Source: Paraburkholderia sp. BCC1885
GTDB lineage: Bacteria; Pseudomonadota; Gammaproteobacteria; Burkholderiales; Burkholderiaceae
Direction: 5' to 3'
NCBI RefSeq assembly: GCF_900996235.1
Contig: NZ_CAAJGM010000088.1
Location: 62,001 to 126,000 of the forward strand
Length of the DNA stretch: 64,000 nt
This document shows, piece after piece, positions 27,779-36,179 of the stretch (the first letter of the stretch is position 1; every line of letters starts with the position of its first letter). Below the pieces are notes generated by a model that was not told where the DNA came from, ran no database searches, and worked only from the letters and a program-made list of their open reading frames with translations. Both the position numbers and the translations under genes were made by a program.

Positions 27779-28306
27779 CTAGTTCTCCGGCGACAGCGCC
27801 AGCGGCGCTCGCGCATGCTGTTCCAGCACATGCTCGACACACAGACCCACGAAGGTCGCGTCGAGCCGCGCCAGTTCGGCGGCGGCCTTGCGCAGCGCGG
27901 CGGGGTCGTTACTGTGTGCGTCGGAAAAAATGGCGTCGCGCAGATGTTCCGCCGAGCGGGCTTCCTCGATTGCCGCGCGCAACTCCTGAAAGCGGCCGAA
28001 GCCGGCCGTTTTACCGTGCTCCGCGAGCAGGGACAGCAACTGATTGAACGAATGCGAGCCCATGCCGCCGGACAAAATGGCGCTGTCCTGGCCGTTATCC
28101 TGGCCGTTCGCGAACATCTGCACGAAACGCAGCACGCTGCCATACAGACGCCTGAAAGCATCGACGACGTCGCGGATCAGTTCCGCGCGCCCGCGATCGG
28201 GCGCGGCCTTCAACGCCGTGATGCTCGTCGAAAAGTTCTTCGCGGGCCGCTCGCGGTGTTCGCGGTGTTCCGGTGATTCGGGCAGAGGGGATCGACTGCG
28301 CACCAA
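27779..28306 (-). CDS. Hypothetical protein in the molybdenum cluster (about 175 residues)
   Basis: No family recognised. The predicted protein is soluble and mainly helical, with a conserved-looking core ELIRDVVDAFRRLYGSVLRF, a Gly/Ser loop (SAILSGGMGSHSFNQLL) and a helical C-terminus (AAELARLDATFVGLCVEHVL). Longer readings up to 28699 would overlap the LysR gene and translate the ModE-like box, so I reject them. There is no in-frame ATG; TTG 28306 has GGAG six bases upstream, and GTG 28303 is the alternative. A ModE-like box lies 137 bases upstream, and two hairpins sit in the leader. It is transcribed toward the DUF2325 gene but has its own box. Function unknown; a Mo/W link is inferred only from position and regulation. 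Confidence 0.6.
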   Translation of the reverse strand: MVRSRSPLPESPEHREHRERPAKNFSTSITALKAAPDRGRAELIRDVVDAFRRLYGSVLRFVQMFANGQDNGQDSAILSGGMGSHSFNQLLSLLAEHGKTAGFGRFQELRAAIEEARSAEHLRDAIFSDAHSNDPAALRKAAAELARLDATFVGLCVEHVLEQHARAPLALSPEN

Positions 28307-28360
28307 TCTGGGCTCCAGGGGATGGGTTAAGTACGGGTCAAGCGGGTGAAGTGCTTTCTT

Positions 28361-28391
28361 GCCGGGTCCGCAGGAAGTGTGCGGACCCGGC
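28361..28391 (-). repeat. Leader hairpin, 12-bp perfect stem
   Basis: GCCGGGTCCGCA and TGCGGACCCGGC flank a 7-base loop. It lies between the ModE-like box 4 and the start of the hypothetical gene at 28306, so it would be in its 5' leader. A second hairpin, CGCCGGC-CAA-GCCGGCG, lies at 28398-28414. Confidence 0.7.
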
Positions 28392-28442
28392 GTGCAACGC
28401 CGGCCAAGCCGGCGTGTGGCGGCATTTGCTGGTGCCGTCCAC

Positions 28443-28466
28443 CGTAATATTCCGTAGGATATAACG
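28443..28466. promoter_or_regulatory. ModE-like operator, box 4
   Basis: CGTAATATT, six-base spacer, GATATAACG: 15 of 18 positions fit the ModE dyad. It lies upstream of the minus-strand gene ending at 27779; the LysR gene on its other side only ends there. Confidence 0.7.
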
Positions 28467-28512
28467 AATGATGCCGCCAATGCTAGACAGCGCGGCATGA
28501 CAGGAGACGCCG

Positions 28513-29388
28513 CTAACGCCGTTTCGCGTAGTCGACGAAGGTGCGCACCGCGGCTGCGCGTTCGAACTGCCGATAGGCGAGGGCGATTTCCGAGGCGATC
28601 GGCTTGCCGCTCACCGGCCGGTAGACCACCCCGGGCAACGCGATGCAATCGGCCAGCGAGTTCGGCACCAGCGCCACGTTGCCGCCCAGCGACACGCACG
28701 CCAGCACGGCAGCCAGCGTGCCGGGCTGCGAACCGAGCTTGGGCGTAAAGCGGCCGCGCCGGGCGACTTCGTAAGTGGCGGCGTCCTGCTCCGGCAGCAC
28801 GAAAACCTGCTCGCGCAACTGCGCCGGGGTGGGCGCCGCCAGCGCCGCCAGTTCGGAGTGTTGCGGCAGCGCCAGCACGAAGGTGTCGCGATACACCGTA
28901 GTGGTGCGGATGCCTTCGCTAAATTGCATGGGCGGGCGGATGTAGGCGACGTCGAGTTGGCCCTCGCTGAGCATCGCGGGCACGCGGTCCATCAGCACCT
29001 CGCGGATGGTGATGTCGATGCCCGGATGAGCCTCGCGAAAGCCGCCGATCGTGCGCTGTAGCACGCCGGCATACGCCGCCGACGCGATGTAGCCGATTTC
29101 GACGCGCCCCAGTTCGCCCCGTTCCGCCAGCGCAGCCCGCTCGGCACCGCGCGCGATGTGTTCGAGCGCGAGGGTGATATCCGCGAGATAGGCCTCGCCG
29201 GCCGCGGTCAGCGCCACCGACCGTTTGGTGCGGTGAAACAGCCGCACGCCGAGTAATCGTTCGGCTTCCTGAATATTTCTCGTCAGCGACGGCGCGGCTA
29301 TCTCCAGTTCCTCGGCCGCCCGCGAGAAATGCAGATGGCGGGCGACGCAGGCAATACAGCGCAGGTGGTGAAGTTCGAGCTGCCGCAT
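28513..29388 (-). CDS. LysR-family transcriptional regulator
   Basis: A 291-residue regulator. The N-terminal winged helix is HLRCIACVARHLHFSRAAEELEIAAPSLTRNIQEAERLLGVRLFHRT, with the usual recognition helix at about residues 30-40. The C-terminal effector domain starts VEIGYIASAAYAGVLQRTIGGF and carries the LysR dimer fold to the end. It is divergent from an MFS exporter gene 121 bases away, an arrangement in which the regulator normally controls the exporter and itself. An inverted repeat in the shared region may be its operator. The inducer is unknown. Confidence 0.92.
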   Translation of the reverse strand: MRQLELHHLRCIACVARHLHFSRAAEELEIAAPSLTRNIQEAERLLGVRLFHRTKRSVALTAAGEAYLADITLALEHIARGAERAALAERGELGRVEIGYIASAAYAGVLQRTIGGFREAHPGIDITIREVLMDRVPAMLSEGQLDVAYIRPPMQFSEGIRTTTVYRDTFVLALPQHSELAALAAPTPAQLREQVFVLPEQDAATYEVARRGRFTPKLGSQPGTLAAVLACVSLGGNVALVPNSLADCIALPGVVYRPVSGKPIASEIALAYRQFERAAAVRTFVDYAKRR

Positions 29389-29399
29389 GGTGTCGGTTA

Positions 29400-29431
29400 A
29401 ATAATTTGTATTGTCAAACGGGTCAATTATT
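29400..29431. promoter_or_regulatory. Inverted repeat between LysR and MFS genes, possible LysR operator
   Basis: AATAATT and AATTATT flank 18 bases that include TTGTCAAAC. It is A/T-rich and lies 11 bases upstream of the LysR start, which suits autoregulation. Confidence 0.4.
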
Positions 29432-29509
29432 TCACCATTCTATGTCAATGACAGGCAATTGAGGCGCCGGTAGACTGATTCCATTTTCTTCTCCGTCCCG
29501 GTTAGCCCC

Positions 29510-31126
29510 ATGCCTCAGATTCACGACACGCGCAGCGCTGCCAGCGCAGACATCTCCGAGCCGCCGGTTTCCGCGGCGCGCCCCACGGCGAATCCTGGCT
29601 TCGTGCTGGCCACCGCCTCGGCGACCTGCGCGTTGATCGTGCTCGACACCAACGTGGTGGCGGTTTCGCTGCCGTCGATTGCACGTTCGTTTCACGCGAG
29701 CTTTGCGGACATCGAGTGGGTCGTCAGCGCGTATATGGTTGCGTTCGCGTCCTGCCTGCTGCCGGCCGGCGGTCTCGCGGACCGCTTTGGCCGCAAGCGC
29801 ATGCTGCTGCTCGGCCTCGCGGTGTTCTCCCTGGCGTCGCTAGGTTGCGGTCTCGCGCCCTCGGCGATGCTGCTCAATCTGGCGCGCGCGGTGAAGGGTG
29901 TCGGCGCGGCGATGTTGCTGACCGCGGCGCTTGCCGTGATCGCCAATACCTTCCACGAGGGACCGGAGCGCACGCGTGCGTGGGCGGTATGGGGCACCTG
30001 CATGGGGCTGGCGACGACCGTGGCGCCGCTGGTGGGCGGGGTGATCACGCAATGGCTCGGCTGGCGCTGGATTTTTCTGCTGAATCTGCCGGTTTGCGCG
30101 GCGCTCGCCTGGTGCGTGCTGCGCGCGATCCGCGAGTCGCGCAACCCGGAGGCGGGACCGGTGGATGTGGCCGGCAGCGCCTTGTTCGGCCTGGCGCTGG
30201 CCGTCGGCATCTGGGCTTTGATCGAAGCACCCTCGGCGGGGGGGGCGAGCGGCGCGACGGGCGTCAAGCTGTCGGCTGCGGCGCTGCTGCTGGCGGCCTT
30301 CGTCCAGGTGCAGCGCGTGCGCCAGCATGCCATGGTCGACCTCGCGCTGTTCCGCCAGCCGCGCTTTGTCGCCGCTGTGCTTGCCATGTTCGGTTACGCC
30401 GCCTGCGCGCAAGTGATGATGACCTTCTTGCCGCTGTATCTGCAGAATGCCTTCGGCCTGTCGGCGATCATGGCCGCCCTGGGGATGCTGCCGTTTGCGC
30501 TCGCCATGGTGGTGGGGCCACGCATCGGCGCGGCGCTGTCGGCGCAGGTGTCGGGCATGACGGTGCTGAGCATCGGGCTGTTGCTGATCGGCGCGGGAAA
30601 TCTGTTGACGGGCTGGGTCGCCGGCGCTGGACACTATGGCCTCGTCGCCTGCGGCATGGTGATCACGGGACTCGGTGCAGGCGTGCTGAACGGCGACACG
30701 CAAAAGGCCATCGTGGCCTGCGTGCCAACCAACCGCACCGGCATGGCCTCGGGTATCAGCACGACGACGCGCTTTACCGCCATCGTGACCTCGGTTGGCG
30801 TGCTCGGCGCGGTGCTGGCGGCGCGAACCCAGACGGCGTTTTACGCGCGGCCCGAATTGACCGCGACGGTGCGGCACGATCTCGACGCGGGCTTCATGTC
30901 GAGCGTGCTGGCCGGCGATACCGGCCAGGCCATCTCGCATCTGCCGCCGGCCATTGGCGCCGTGCTGGCCACGGCGGCGCATGCCAGCTTTGCCAGTGGC
31001 TTTGCCGCGGCGCTTTATCTGGCGGCTGCCACGGCCGCAGCGATTGCCTTGGCGGTGCGCCTGCTGGCGGCGCGGGCTGCGGCGAATTCCGCGAGCGCGG
31101 CGCGGGCCGGGCAGGCGGGTGCCTGA
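29510..31126 (+). CDS. MFS drug resistance transporter, DHA2 family
   Basis: A 538-residue efflux protein with about 14 helices. Helix 1 motif is LIVLDTNVVAVSLPSIARSF (the Asp of motif D1 is present), motif A is GGLADRFGRKRMLLLG, and motif C is TTVAPLVGGVITQWLGWRWIF. Residues 1-35 are a polar, Ala/Pro-rich N-terminal extension. It is divergently transcribed from the LysR regulator at 28513-29388, which probably controls it. The ATG at 29510 has no clear ribosome site. Substrate unknown; relatives export hydrophobic cations or aromatic compounds. Confidence 0.9.
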   Translation: MPQIHDTRSAASADISEPPVSAARPTANPGFVLATASATCALIVLDTNVVAVSLPSIARSFHASFADIEWVVSAYMVAFASCLLPAGGLADRFGRKRMLLLGLAVFSLASLGCGLAPSAMLLNLARAVKGVGAAMLLTAALAVIANTFHEGPERTRAWAVWGTCMGLATTVAPLVGGVITQWLGWRWIFLLNLPVCAALAWCVLRAIRESRNPEAGPVDVAGSALFGLALAVGIWALIEAPSAGGASGATGVKLSAAALLLAAFVQVQRVRQHAMVDLALFRQPRFVAAVLAMFGYAACAQVMMTFLPLYLQNAFGLSAIMAALGMLPFALAMVVGPRIGAALSAQVSGMTVLSIGLLLIGAGNLLTGWVAGAGHYGLVACGMVITGLGAGVLNGDTQKAIVACVPTNRTGMASGISTTTRFTAIVTSVGVLGAVLAARTQTAFYARPELTATVRHDLDAGFMSSVLAGDTGQAISHLPPAIGAVLATAAHASFASGFAAALYLAAATAAAIALAVRLLAARAAANSASAARAGQAGA

Positions 31127-31370
31127 CAGCGTCATCCGGAAACTGGATGGGTCCGCCTCAACAGAACGTGACCGTCAGGCTTCCATGACCCGCGGATTTG
31201 AATGGCACAATGCGAACCACGCAGCGAGGTCGCAGGTGATGTCCAGTCGCGCTGGGGCATGAGGAGAAAGCGGGTGGCGTTTTCCGCCCCCGGCTCATGT
31301 TTGCGCTGGCTCGGGGTGTCGCGGCGGTATCGCAGACTCCAAACCGTTTCAAACGGGAACAATACGAACG

Positions 31371-31844
31371 ATGAGTCATCCCAACCGCGAGTTGATCGAA
31401 CGCTTCTATGAGGCTTTTCAGAAGCGCGATGCCGAAGCCATGGGCGCATGCTATGCCGACGACGTCGTGTTCAGCGACCCTGTATTCGGTGAACTGCGCG
31501 GCGAAGAAGCGTGCGACATGTGGCGCATGCTGGTGCAGCGGGCGCAGGATTTTTCGCTGACATTCGACGCCGTCGAAGCCGACGAACGTACCGGCGGCGC
31601 GCATTGGGTGGCGCGTTATCTGTTTAGTCAGACCGGGCGCAGCGTGGTGAACCGGATTCAGGCGCGCTTCGTGTTCCGCGACGGGCGCATTGCCGAGCAT
31701 CGCGACACCTTCGATCTGTGGCGCTGGTCGCGGCAGGCGTTGGGCTTCAAGGGCGTTTTGCTCGGCTGGACGCCGTTTGTACGGCAGGCGATTCGGGCCC
31801 AGGCGAGGAAGGGGCTGGATGCTTATCGGGCCAAGCGGGGCTAA
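31371..31844 (+). CDS. SnoaL-like / NTF2-fold protein
   Basis: A 157-residue cone-shaped alpha+beta barrel of the nuclear-transport-factor-2/ketosteroid isomerase type. Typical features are ELIERFYEAFQKRDAEAMGACYADDVVFSDPVFGELRG at the start and RFVFRDGRIAEHRDTFDLWRW near the end; the DV.F.DP and I.EHRDTFD segments line the pocket. Members range from isomerases and cyclases to non-catalytic ligand binders, so no reaction can be assigned. It is monocistronic by appearance, with a gap of 244 bases after the MFS gene. Confidence 0.85.
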   Translation: MSHPNRELIERFYEAFQKRDAEAMGACYADDVVFSDPVFGELRGEEACDMWRMLVQRAQDFSLTFDAVEADERTGGAHWVARYLFSQTGRSVVNRIQARFVFRDGRIAEHRDTFDLWRWSRQALGFKGVLLGWTPFVRQAIRAQARKGLDAYRAKRG

Positions 31845-32075
31845 TAGGGCCGGCCCAGAGCAACCCTGAGCTAACCCGGAGTCAGCCGGGCTAATCAGGT
31901 CTGCTGATCCGTGGCCTGAGATGCCACTAAACCGCTGTGCGCTAGCTATCTGGCCTACTTGCACGAGGTCGGGCGGATGATGCAGTATTTCGTCAGCAGG
32001 CGCGCCGGGCGTCAGGAGCGACTCACCGTCATCGACCCGCGCGCCGGACCACCAAAATCAACGGGACGAATACTT

Positions 32076-32987
32076 ATGCCAGTCGTGGATGCGGCCTGGG
32101 AGGATTGGCTAGCCACCAATGCGAAGCGCGGCTGTACGGTGGATTCGATGATCGACTCCATGGTGGGAGCGGGGTTCGACTCGCTATCGGCTAGCGCGGC
32201 GGTGCGACGCGCAGTAAGCGCCACCTTGGGACATCCGGCGACAGCGGGTGGCGCGACCCAAACCCAAGCCCAGGCACAGGCCGGCCCCGGCAGCGAGGCA
32301 CGCCTCGTCAAAGCGGCGCCCACTGATTACCAGTACGACGCCCCGCCGGTCGCAAGCGGTAACCTGATCCGCGCATACGACCGCGACGTGAAAGTGCTGA
32401 TGCGCTCCGAGCGGCCGCAAGTCATCGTATTCGGCGACGTGCTGTCGCCCGAAGAGTGCGCCGAGTTGATCGAACGCTCGCGGCACCGCCTCAAACGCTC
32501 CACCACCGTCAATCCGGAGACGGGGCAGGAAGACGTGATCCGTAACCGCACCAGCGAGGGCATCTTTTTTCAGCGCGGCGAGGATGCCTTTATCGAACGG
32601 ATCGATCAGCGCATCGCCAGCCTGATGAACTGGCCGGTGGAGAACGGCGAAGGCTTGCAGATCCTGCACTACAACACCAGCGGCGAATATCGCCCGCACT
32701 TCGATTATTTTCCGCCGGATCAGCCGGGCAGCGCGGTGCACACGGCACGGGGCGGTCAGCGGGTGGCGACGCTCGTGGTCTATCTCAACGACGTCGAGGC
32801 AGGCGGTGAGACGATCTTTCCGGAGGTGGGGTTGTCGGTTGCCGGCAGACAGGGTGGCGCGGTGTATTTCCGCTACCTGAACGGCTTGCGGCAACTGGAT
32901 CCGCTCACGCTGCACGGCGGCGCGCCGGTGCTGGCCGGCGACAAGTGGATCATGACGAAGTGGATGCGGGAAGGGCCATACAGTTGA
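32076..32987 (+). CDS. 2-oxoglutarate/Fe(II) oxygenase, prolyl 4-hydroxylase type
   Basis: A 303-residue protein whose C-terminal 200 residues match the prolyl 4-hydroxylase alpha-subunit domain. The iron triad is visible: His and Asp in YRPHFDYFPPDQ and the distal His in LTLHGGAPVLAGDKWIMTKWMR, where the Lys binds 2-oxoglutarate. The motif VVYLNDVEAGGETIFPEVGLSV is characteristic. The N-terminal ~90 residues form a small helical region (AWEDWLATNAKRGCTVDSMIDSM). ATG 32076 is preferred; an in-frame start at 31959 precedes it without support. Bacterial members hydroxylate proline in peptides or proteins such as EF-Tu; the target here is unknown. Confidence 0.88.
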   Translation: MPVVDAAWEDWLATNAKRGCTVDSMIDSMVGAGFDSLSASAAVRRAVSATLGHPATAGGATQTQAQAQAGPGSEARLVKAAPTDYQYDAPPVASGNLIRAYDRDVKVLMRSERPQVIVFGDVLSPEECAELIERSRHRLKRSTTVNPETGQEDVIRNRTSEGIFFQRGEDAFIERIDQRIASLMNWPVENGEGLQILHYNTSGEYRPHFDYFPPDQPGSAVHTARGGQRVATLVVYLNDVEAGGETIFPEVGLSVAGRQGGAVYFRYLNGLRQLDPLTLHGGAPVLAGDKWIMTKWMREGPYS

Positions 32988-33043
32988 GGCGCAGCGCTCG
33001 GGCCGCGCGCGTCTGCCCGGTTAAAAACCGACCTGGTTGATCA

Positions 33044-33082
33044 CGTGAACGTGGCGGCCGGCCTCCCGCCACCACGTTCACG
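33044..33082. repeat. Hairpin between convergent oxygenase and leuA genes
   Basis: An 11-bp perfect stem, CGTGAACGTGG with CCACGTTCACG, surrounds a GC-rich loop that can extend it. It lies between the 3' ends of two convergent genes, so it may act as a bidirectional terminator, though T-tracts are weak. Confidence 0.5.
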
Positions 33083-33166
33083 CTCAGGCTGATACTTACG
33101 CCAACACGCGTATGCGTGTCGGCAAGTCTATCCATTGGGCCGTCGGTCAGCCCGTCGGTCAGCCGG

Positions 33167-34906
33167 TCATCCAGCCTGCAACGCCTTGCTGCGCTCGGCG
33201 TCGTGATCGACTTCGCGCAGCACCGCATCGAAGAAATGCGCTTGCGCTGCAGCATCGGAGCGCGTGTACGCCCGATTGATGCCGCTAATCACGGCGCGGA
33301 TCGAGGCGGTGATCAGATTGGCGTCGATGCCCACGCCGAACGCGCTGCCCACCACACTCGTTCCGGCCATTTCGGCGATCGCGATGGCTTTCGCATCGGC
33401 GCCTTGCGTAAGCGCGCGTTCCTCGTAGTGCTGGACCCGCACCGGCGTGCGCAAGGCGTGCACCAGCGCGTCGAGCGGGCCGTTGCCTTCGCCGCTCAGC
33501 ACCGTGCGCTCGCCGCGGATGTCCACCGTCAGCTTGATGCGCTCGCGGCCGCCGTCTTCCGACAGCGAATGACCGATATAGCGAACCGGCGCCTCGCTAC
33601 GGACGTACTCGTCCTGGAACACTTCCCAGATTTTTTGGGCGCTGACTTCCTGGCCGGTGTCGTCGGTGACTCGCTGCACCGCCGAACTGAGGTCCACTTG
33701 CAGACGGCGCGGCAGTACCACGCCATGCGTCTGTTCGAGCAGGTAGGCGATGCCGCCTTTGCCCGACTGGCTGTTGACGCGGATGATCGAATCGTAGGTG
33801 CGGCCCAGATCGCGCGGGTCGACTGGCAGATAGGGCATCTCCCACACCGCATCGTCCTTCTGCACGGCGAAGCCTTTCTTGATGGCGTCCTGGTGCGATC
33901 CTGAGAAGGCCGTGAACACGAGGTCGCCGACGTATGGATGGCGCGGGTGCACCGGCAATTGCGTGCATTCCTCGGCAGTGCGGGCGACTTCGTTGATGTT
34001 CGAGAAGTCGAGGCCCGGATCGACGCCCTGCGTGTACAGATTGAGCGCGAGCGTGACGAGGTCGACGTTGCCGGTGCGCTCGCCATTGCCGAACAGGCAG
34101 CCTTCGACACGATCCGCGCCCGCCATCACGGCCAGTTCGGCTGCCGCGACCGCCGTGCCGCGATCGTTGTGCGGGTGCACCGAGACGATGAGCGAGTCAC
34201 GCCGTGCGAGGTTGCGGTGCATCCATTCGATCTGGTCCGCGTAGACGTTCGGCGTGGCCATTTCGACCGTGGCAGGCAGATTGACGATGGCCTTGCGCTC
34301 GGGCGTCGGCTGCCAGACATCGAACACGGCGTCGCACACTTCCTTGGCGAATTCGAGTTCGGTGCCACTGAATACTTCGGGGCTGTATTGCAGCGTGAAG
34401 GCGGTTTCAGGCGTGGCGTCCACCAGACGCTTCATGGTGCGCGCCGCATTCACGGCCAGTTGCTTGACGCCGTCGCGCTCGAGCCCGAAGACGATCTTGC
34501 GGAATTCCGGCGCCGTGGCGTTGTACAGATGCACGATCGCACGCGGCACGCCGCGCAGCGATTCGAAGGTGCGTTCGATCAGGTCGTCGCGCGCCTGGGT
34601 GAGCACCTCGATCGTCACGTCGTCGGGAATATGGCCGCCTTCGATCAGTTCGCGCACGAAATTGAAGTCGGTTTCCGAGGCGGACGGGAAAGCGACTTCA
34701 ATCTCCTTGAAGCCAATCTGCACCAGCGTCTTGAACATGCGCATCTTGCGTTGCGCGTTCATCGGCTCGAACAGCGCCTGATTGCCATCGCGCAAATCGG
34801 TGCTCATCCAGATCGGCGGATGCGTGATGGTGCGAGACGGCCAGGTGCGATCGGGCAAGTTGATCGGAGGGAAGGCGCGGTATTTGGTAGCGGGATTTTT
34901 CAACAT
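33167..34906 (-). CDS. leuA: 2-isopropylmalate synthase
   Basis: A 579-residue enzyme that condenses acetyl-CoA with 2-oxoisovalerate, the first committed step of leucine biosynthesis. The catalytic barrel opens [17 protein letters not shown] (metal-binding DLRDGNQ near residue 38); the HxH metal ligands fit [18 protein letters not shown] near 245; a [11 protein letters not shown] loop follows. The C-terminal ~130 residues are the LeuA dimer/leucine-feedback domain, with [28 protein letters not shown]. Length and DLRDGNQ place it in the longer LeuA subgroup. No leuB/C/D is adjacent. A small Leu-rich open frame lies immediately upstream and may be a leader. Confidence 0.96.
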   Translation of the reverse strand: MLKNPATKYRAFPPINLPDRTWPSRTITHPPIWMSTDLRDGNQALFEPMNAQRKMRMFKTLVQIGFKEIEVAFPSASETDFNFVRELIEGGHIPDDVTIEVLTQARDDLIERTFESLRGVPRAIVHLYNATAPEFRKIVFGLERDGVKQLAVNAARTMKRLVDATPETAFTLQYSPEVFSGTELEFAKEVCDAVFDVWQPTPERKAIVNLPATVEMATPNVYADQIEWMHRNLARRDSLIVSVHPHNDRGTAVAAAELAVMAGADRVEGCLFGNGERTGNVDLVTLALNLYTQGVDPGLDFSNINEVARTAEECTQLPVHPRHPYVGDLVFTAFSGSHQDAIKKGFAVQKDDAVWEMPYLPVDPRDLGRTYDSIIRVNSQSGKGGIAYLLEQTHGVVLPRRLQVDLSSAVQRVTDDTGQEVSAQKIWEVFQDEYVRSEAPVRYIGHSLSEDGGRERIKLTVDIRGERTVLSGEGNGPLDALVHALRTPVRVQHYEERALTQGADAKAIAIAEMAGTSVVGSAFGVGIDANLITASIRAVISGINRAYTRSDAAAQAHFFDAVLREVDHDAERSKALQAG

Positions 34907-35428
34907 GATGGACTCTCAGGTTCAGAAAAGACGTGAAGGGATCGAAACGAAGACGTGCAAAGGCATCCGGCGCGGCGCGGTGAAACGCAGCCGGCGCAAC
35001 AACGGCCGCAATACCGGCGGCAACAGCGGGAACGACGGCGCCGGTGTCGCGGCCGCCTGGAAAAACAAACGAGGAATTCTGTAGTGGTTCATCAGCCCGT
35101 TGCCCGGTGAGCAATCCATGGAGCGTAAAAGGAACGAGACGAAGCACGGCCGCCGGTTGGCAACCGGGGCAAGGTCAGCAAAGCTGGGGAATTAGTGACG
35201 CTTCAGATGCGTTAGATGCAGGAAGCGCGTAGCAGCAGACCTAGCCCGGTAGAGCGGGCTAGTAGTAGGAGGGATAGCAGGGTCTGTGCGCGGAACATGG
35301 GCGTAATAGAATCACAAACGCGAATGCGAGTCAAGCAATGCGTGCGCGATGCGCGCCGAAGCTCGGGCCAACGTATGACCGAAACGACCGGAAAAGGCCT
35401 CGCATCAAGGCCCCATATTGCGCGGCCA
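34907..35428. other. Upstream region of leuA, no firm gene
   Basis: Contains the possible leader frame at 34922-35092 and a small hairpin (TAGCCCG-N6-CGGGCTA near 35242-35261). Otherwise nothing recognised. It must hold the leuA promoter on the minus strand. Confidence 0.45.
34922..35092 (-). CDS. Possible leuA leader peptide (56 residues, Leu/Pro/Arg-rich)
   Basis: An open frame that stops 15 bases before the leuA ATG. Its middle is rich in leucine (PLLPPVLRPLLRRLRF), as expected of an attenuator leader for a leucine gene. Against it: no clear ribosome site, high arginine content, and the 3' part has no obvious terminator/antiterminator pair. It could equally be chance coding in GC-rich sequence. 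Confidence 0.25.
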   Translation of the reverse strand: MNHYRIPRLFFQAAATPAPSFPLLPPVLRPLLRRLRFTAPRRMPLHVFVSIPSRLF

Positions 35429-36106
35429 TCATTGTCCCGCGGTGTTGCCGAGCGGGCGCGCCGCCAGGTCTTTCAGCGCGCTCCAGCAGTTGCTATAGCC
35501 CATGCGCAGGATCATCAGGCCAATGACCCCGGCCGCCACGTGATCCAGCATCGGCAGGCCCGCCATGCTGCCGAGAATCCCCAGCGTGGCGACCAGCGCG
35601 GATAGCGCGTCCAGACGCGCGTGCCAGGCGCTCGCAAGCAGGATGCCGGAATGGGAGCGCTCGGCCTCGCTGCGCATATAGCGGAACAGCGCTTCCTTGG
35701 CGGCCATCACGAAGATCGCGACGCCCAAGGCGCTCACGCGCACCGACGTGCTGACGGTGAGAATGGCGGCGGGTCCGATGCAATGCCACAGCATCTCGCC
35801 GGCGGTGCCGATCAGCAGCATGCCGATAAAGAGGGTGGCGAGCGAGGCAGGAAAGCCGCCGTCAGCGTTCGCGGCGCGGCGGCCGGAGGCGGCGGCTGCG
35901 CCCAGGTACAGCACGGCGATGACAATGCCGTCCGCGGCGAGATCGCTGAGGGTGTGGATGCCGTCCGCCACCAGTCCGTCCGAATGAGCGAACCGGCCGA
36001 TCACGATCTGCATGGCCATGAGCGCCGCATTCAGCAGGGCGCTCACATAGGCAGCCTTGAAGACATTGACGCGCGACTGGCGGGGACGCTCTGACGGCGA
36101 TGGCAT
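35429..36106 (-). CDS. Short cation diffusion facilitator (CDF) family protein
   Basis: A 225-residue inner-membrane protein with about six helices. The two CDF metal-site motifs are present: HSDGLVADGIHTLSDLAADG in helix 2 and AWHARLDALSALVATLG in helix 5. It ends shortly after helix 6 (LKDLAARPLG), so the C-terminal cytoplasmic metal-sensing domain of typical CDF exporters (about 300 residues) is absent. Zn, Fe, Co or Mn efflux is possible. The ATG at 36106 is chosen over an upstream TTG. It is separated by 73 bases from the MFS gene, which is in the same direction. Confidence 0.82.
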   Translation of the reverse strand: MPSPSERPRQSRVNVFKAAYVSALLNAALMAMQIVIGRFAHSDGLVADGIHTLSDLAADGIVIAVLYLGAAAASGRRAANADGGFPASLATLFIGMLLIGTAGEMLWHCIGPAAILTVSTSVRVSALGVAIFVMAAKEALFRYMRSEAERSHSGILLASAWHARLDALSALVATLGILGSMAGLPMLDHVAAGVIGLMILRMGYSNCWSALKDLAARPLGNTAGQ

Positions 36107-36179
36107 TGGGCGGACGCATTCGAGTAATGCCAGCAAGTTAGCGGTCCAACGTTGCGGGGATGTGACAACCCCGCCGCTC

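Noticed and set aside
28307..28699. Long N-terminus of the hypothetical protein ending at 27779
   Set aside because: It would overlap the LysR gene in another frame and translate straight through the ModE-like box and leader hairpins.
33150..33180. Tandem CGTCGGTCAGC repeat near the leuA 3' end
   Set aside because: Only two short copies; no sign of function.
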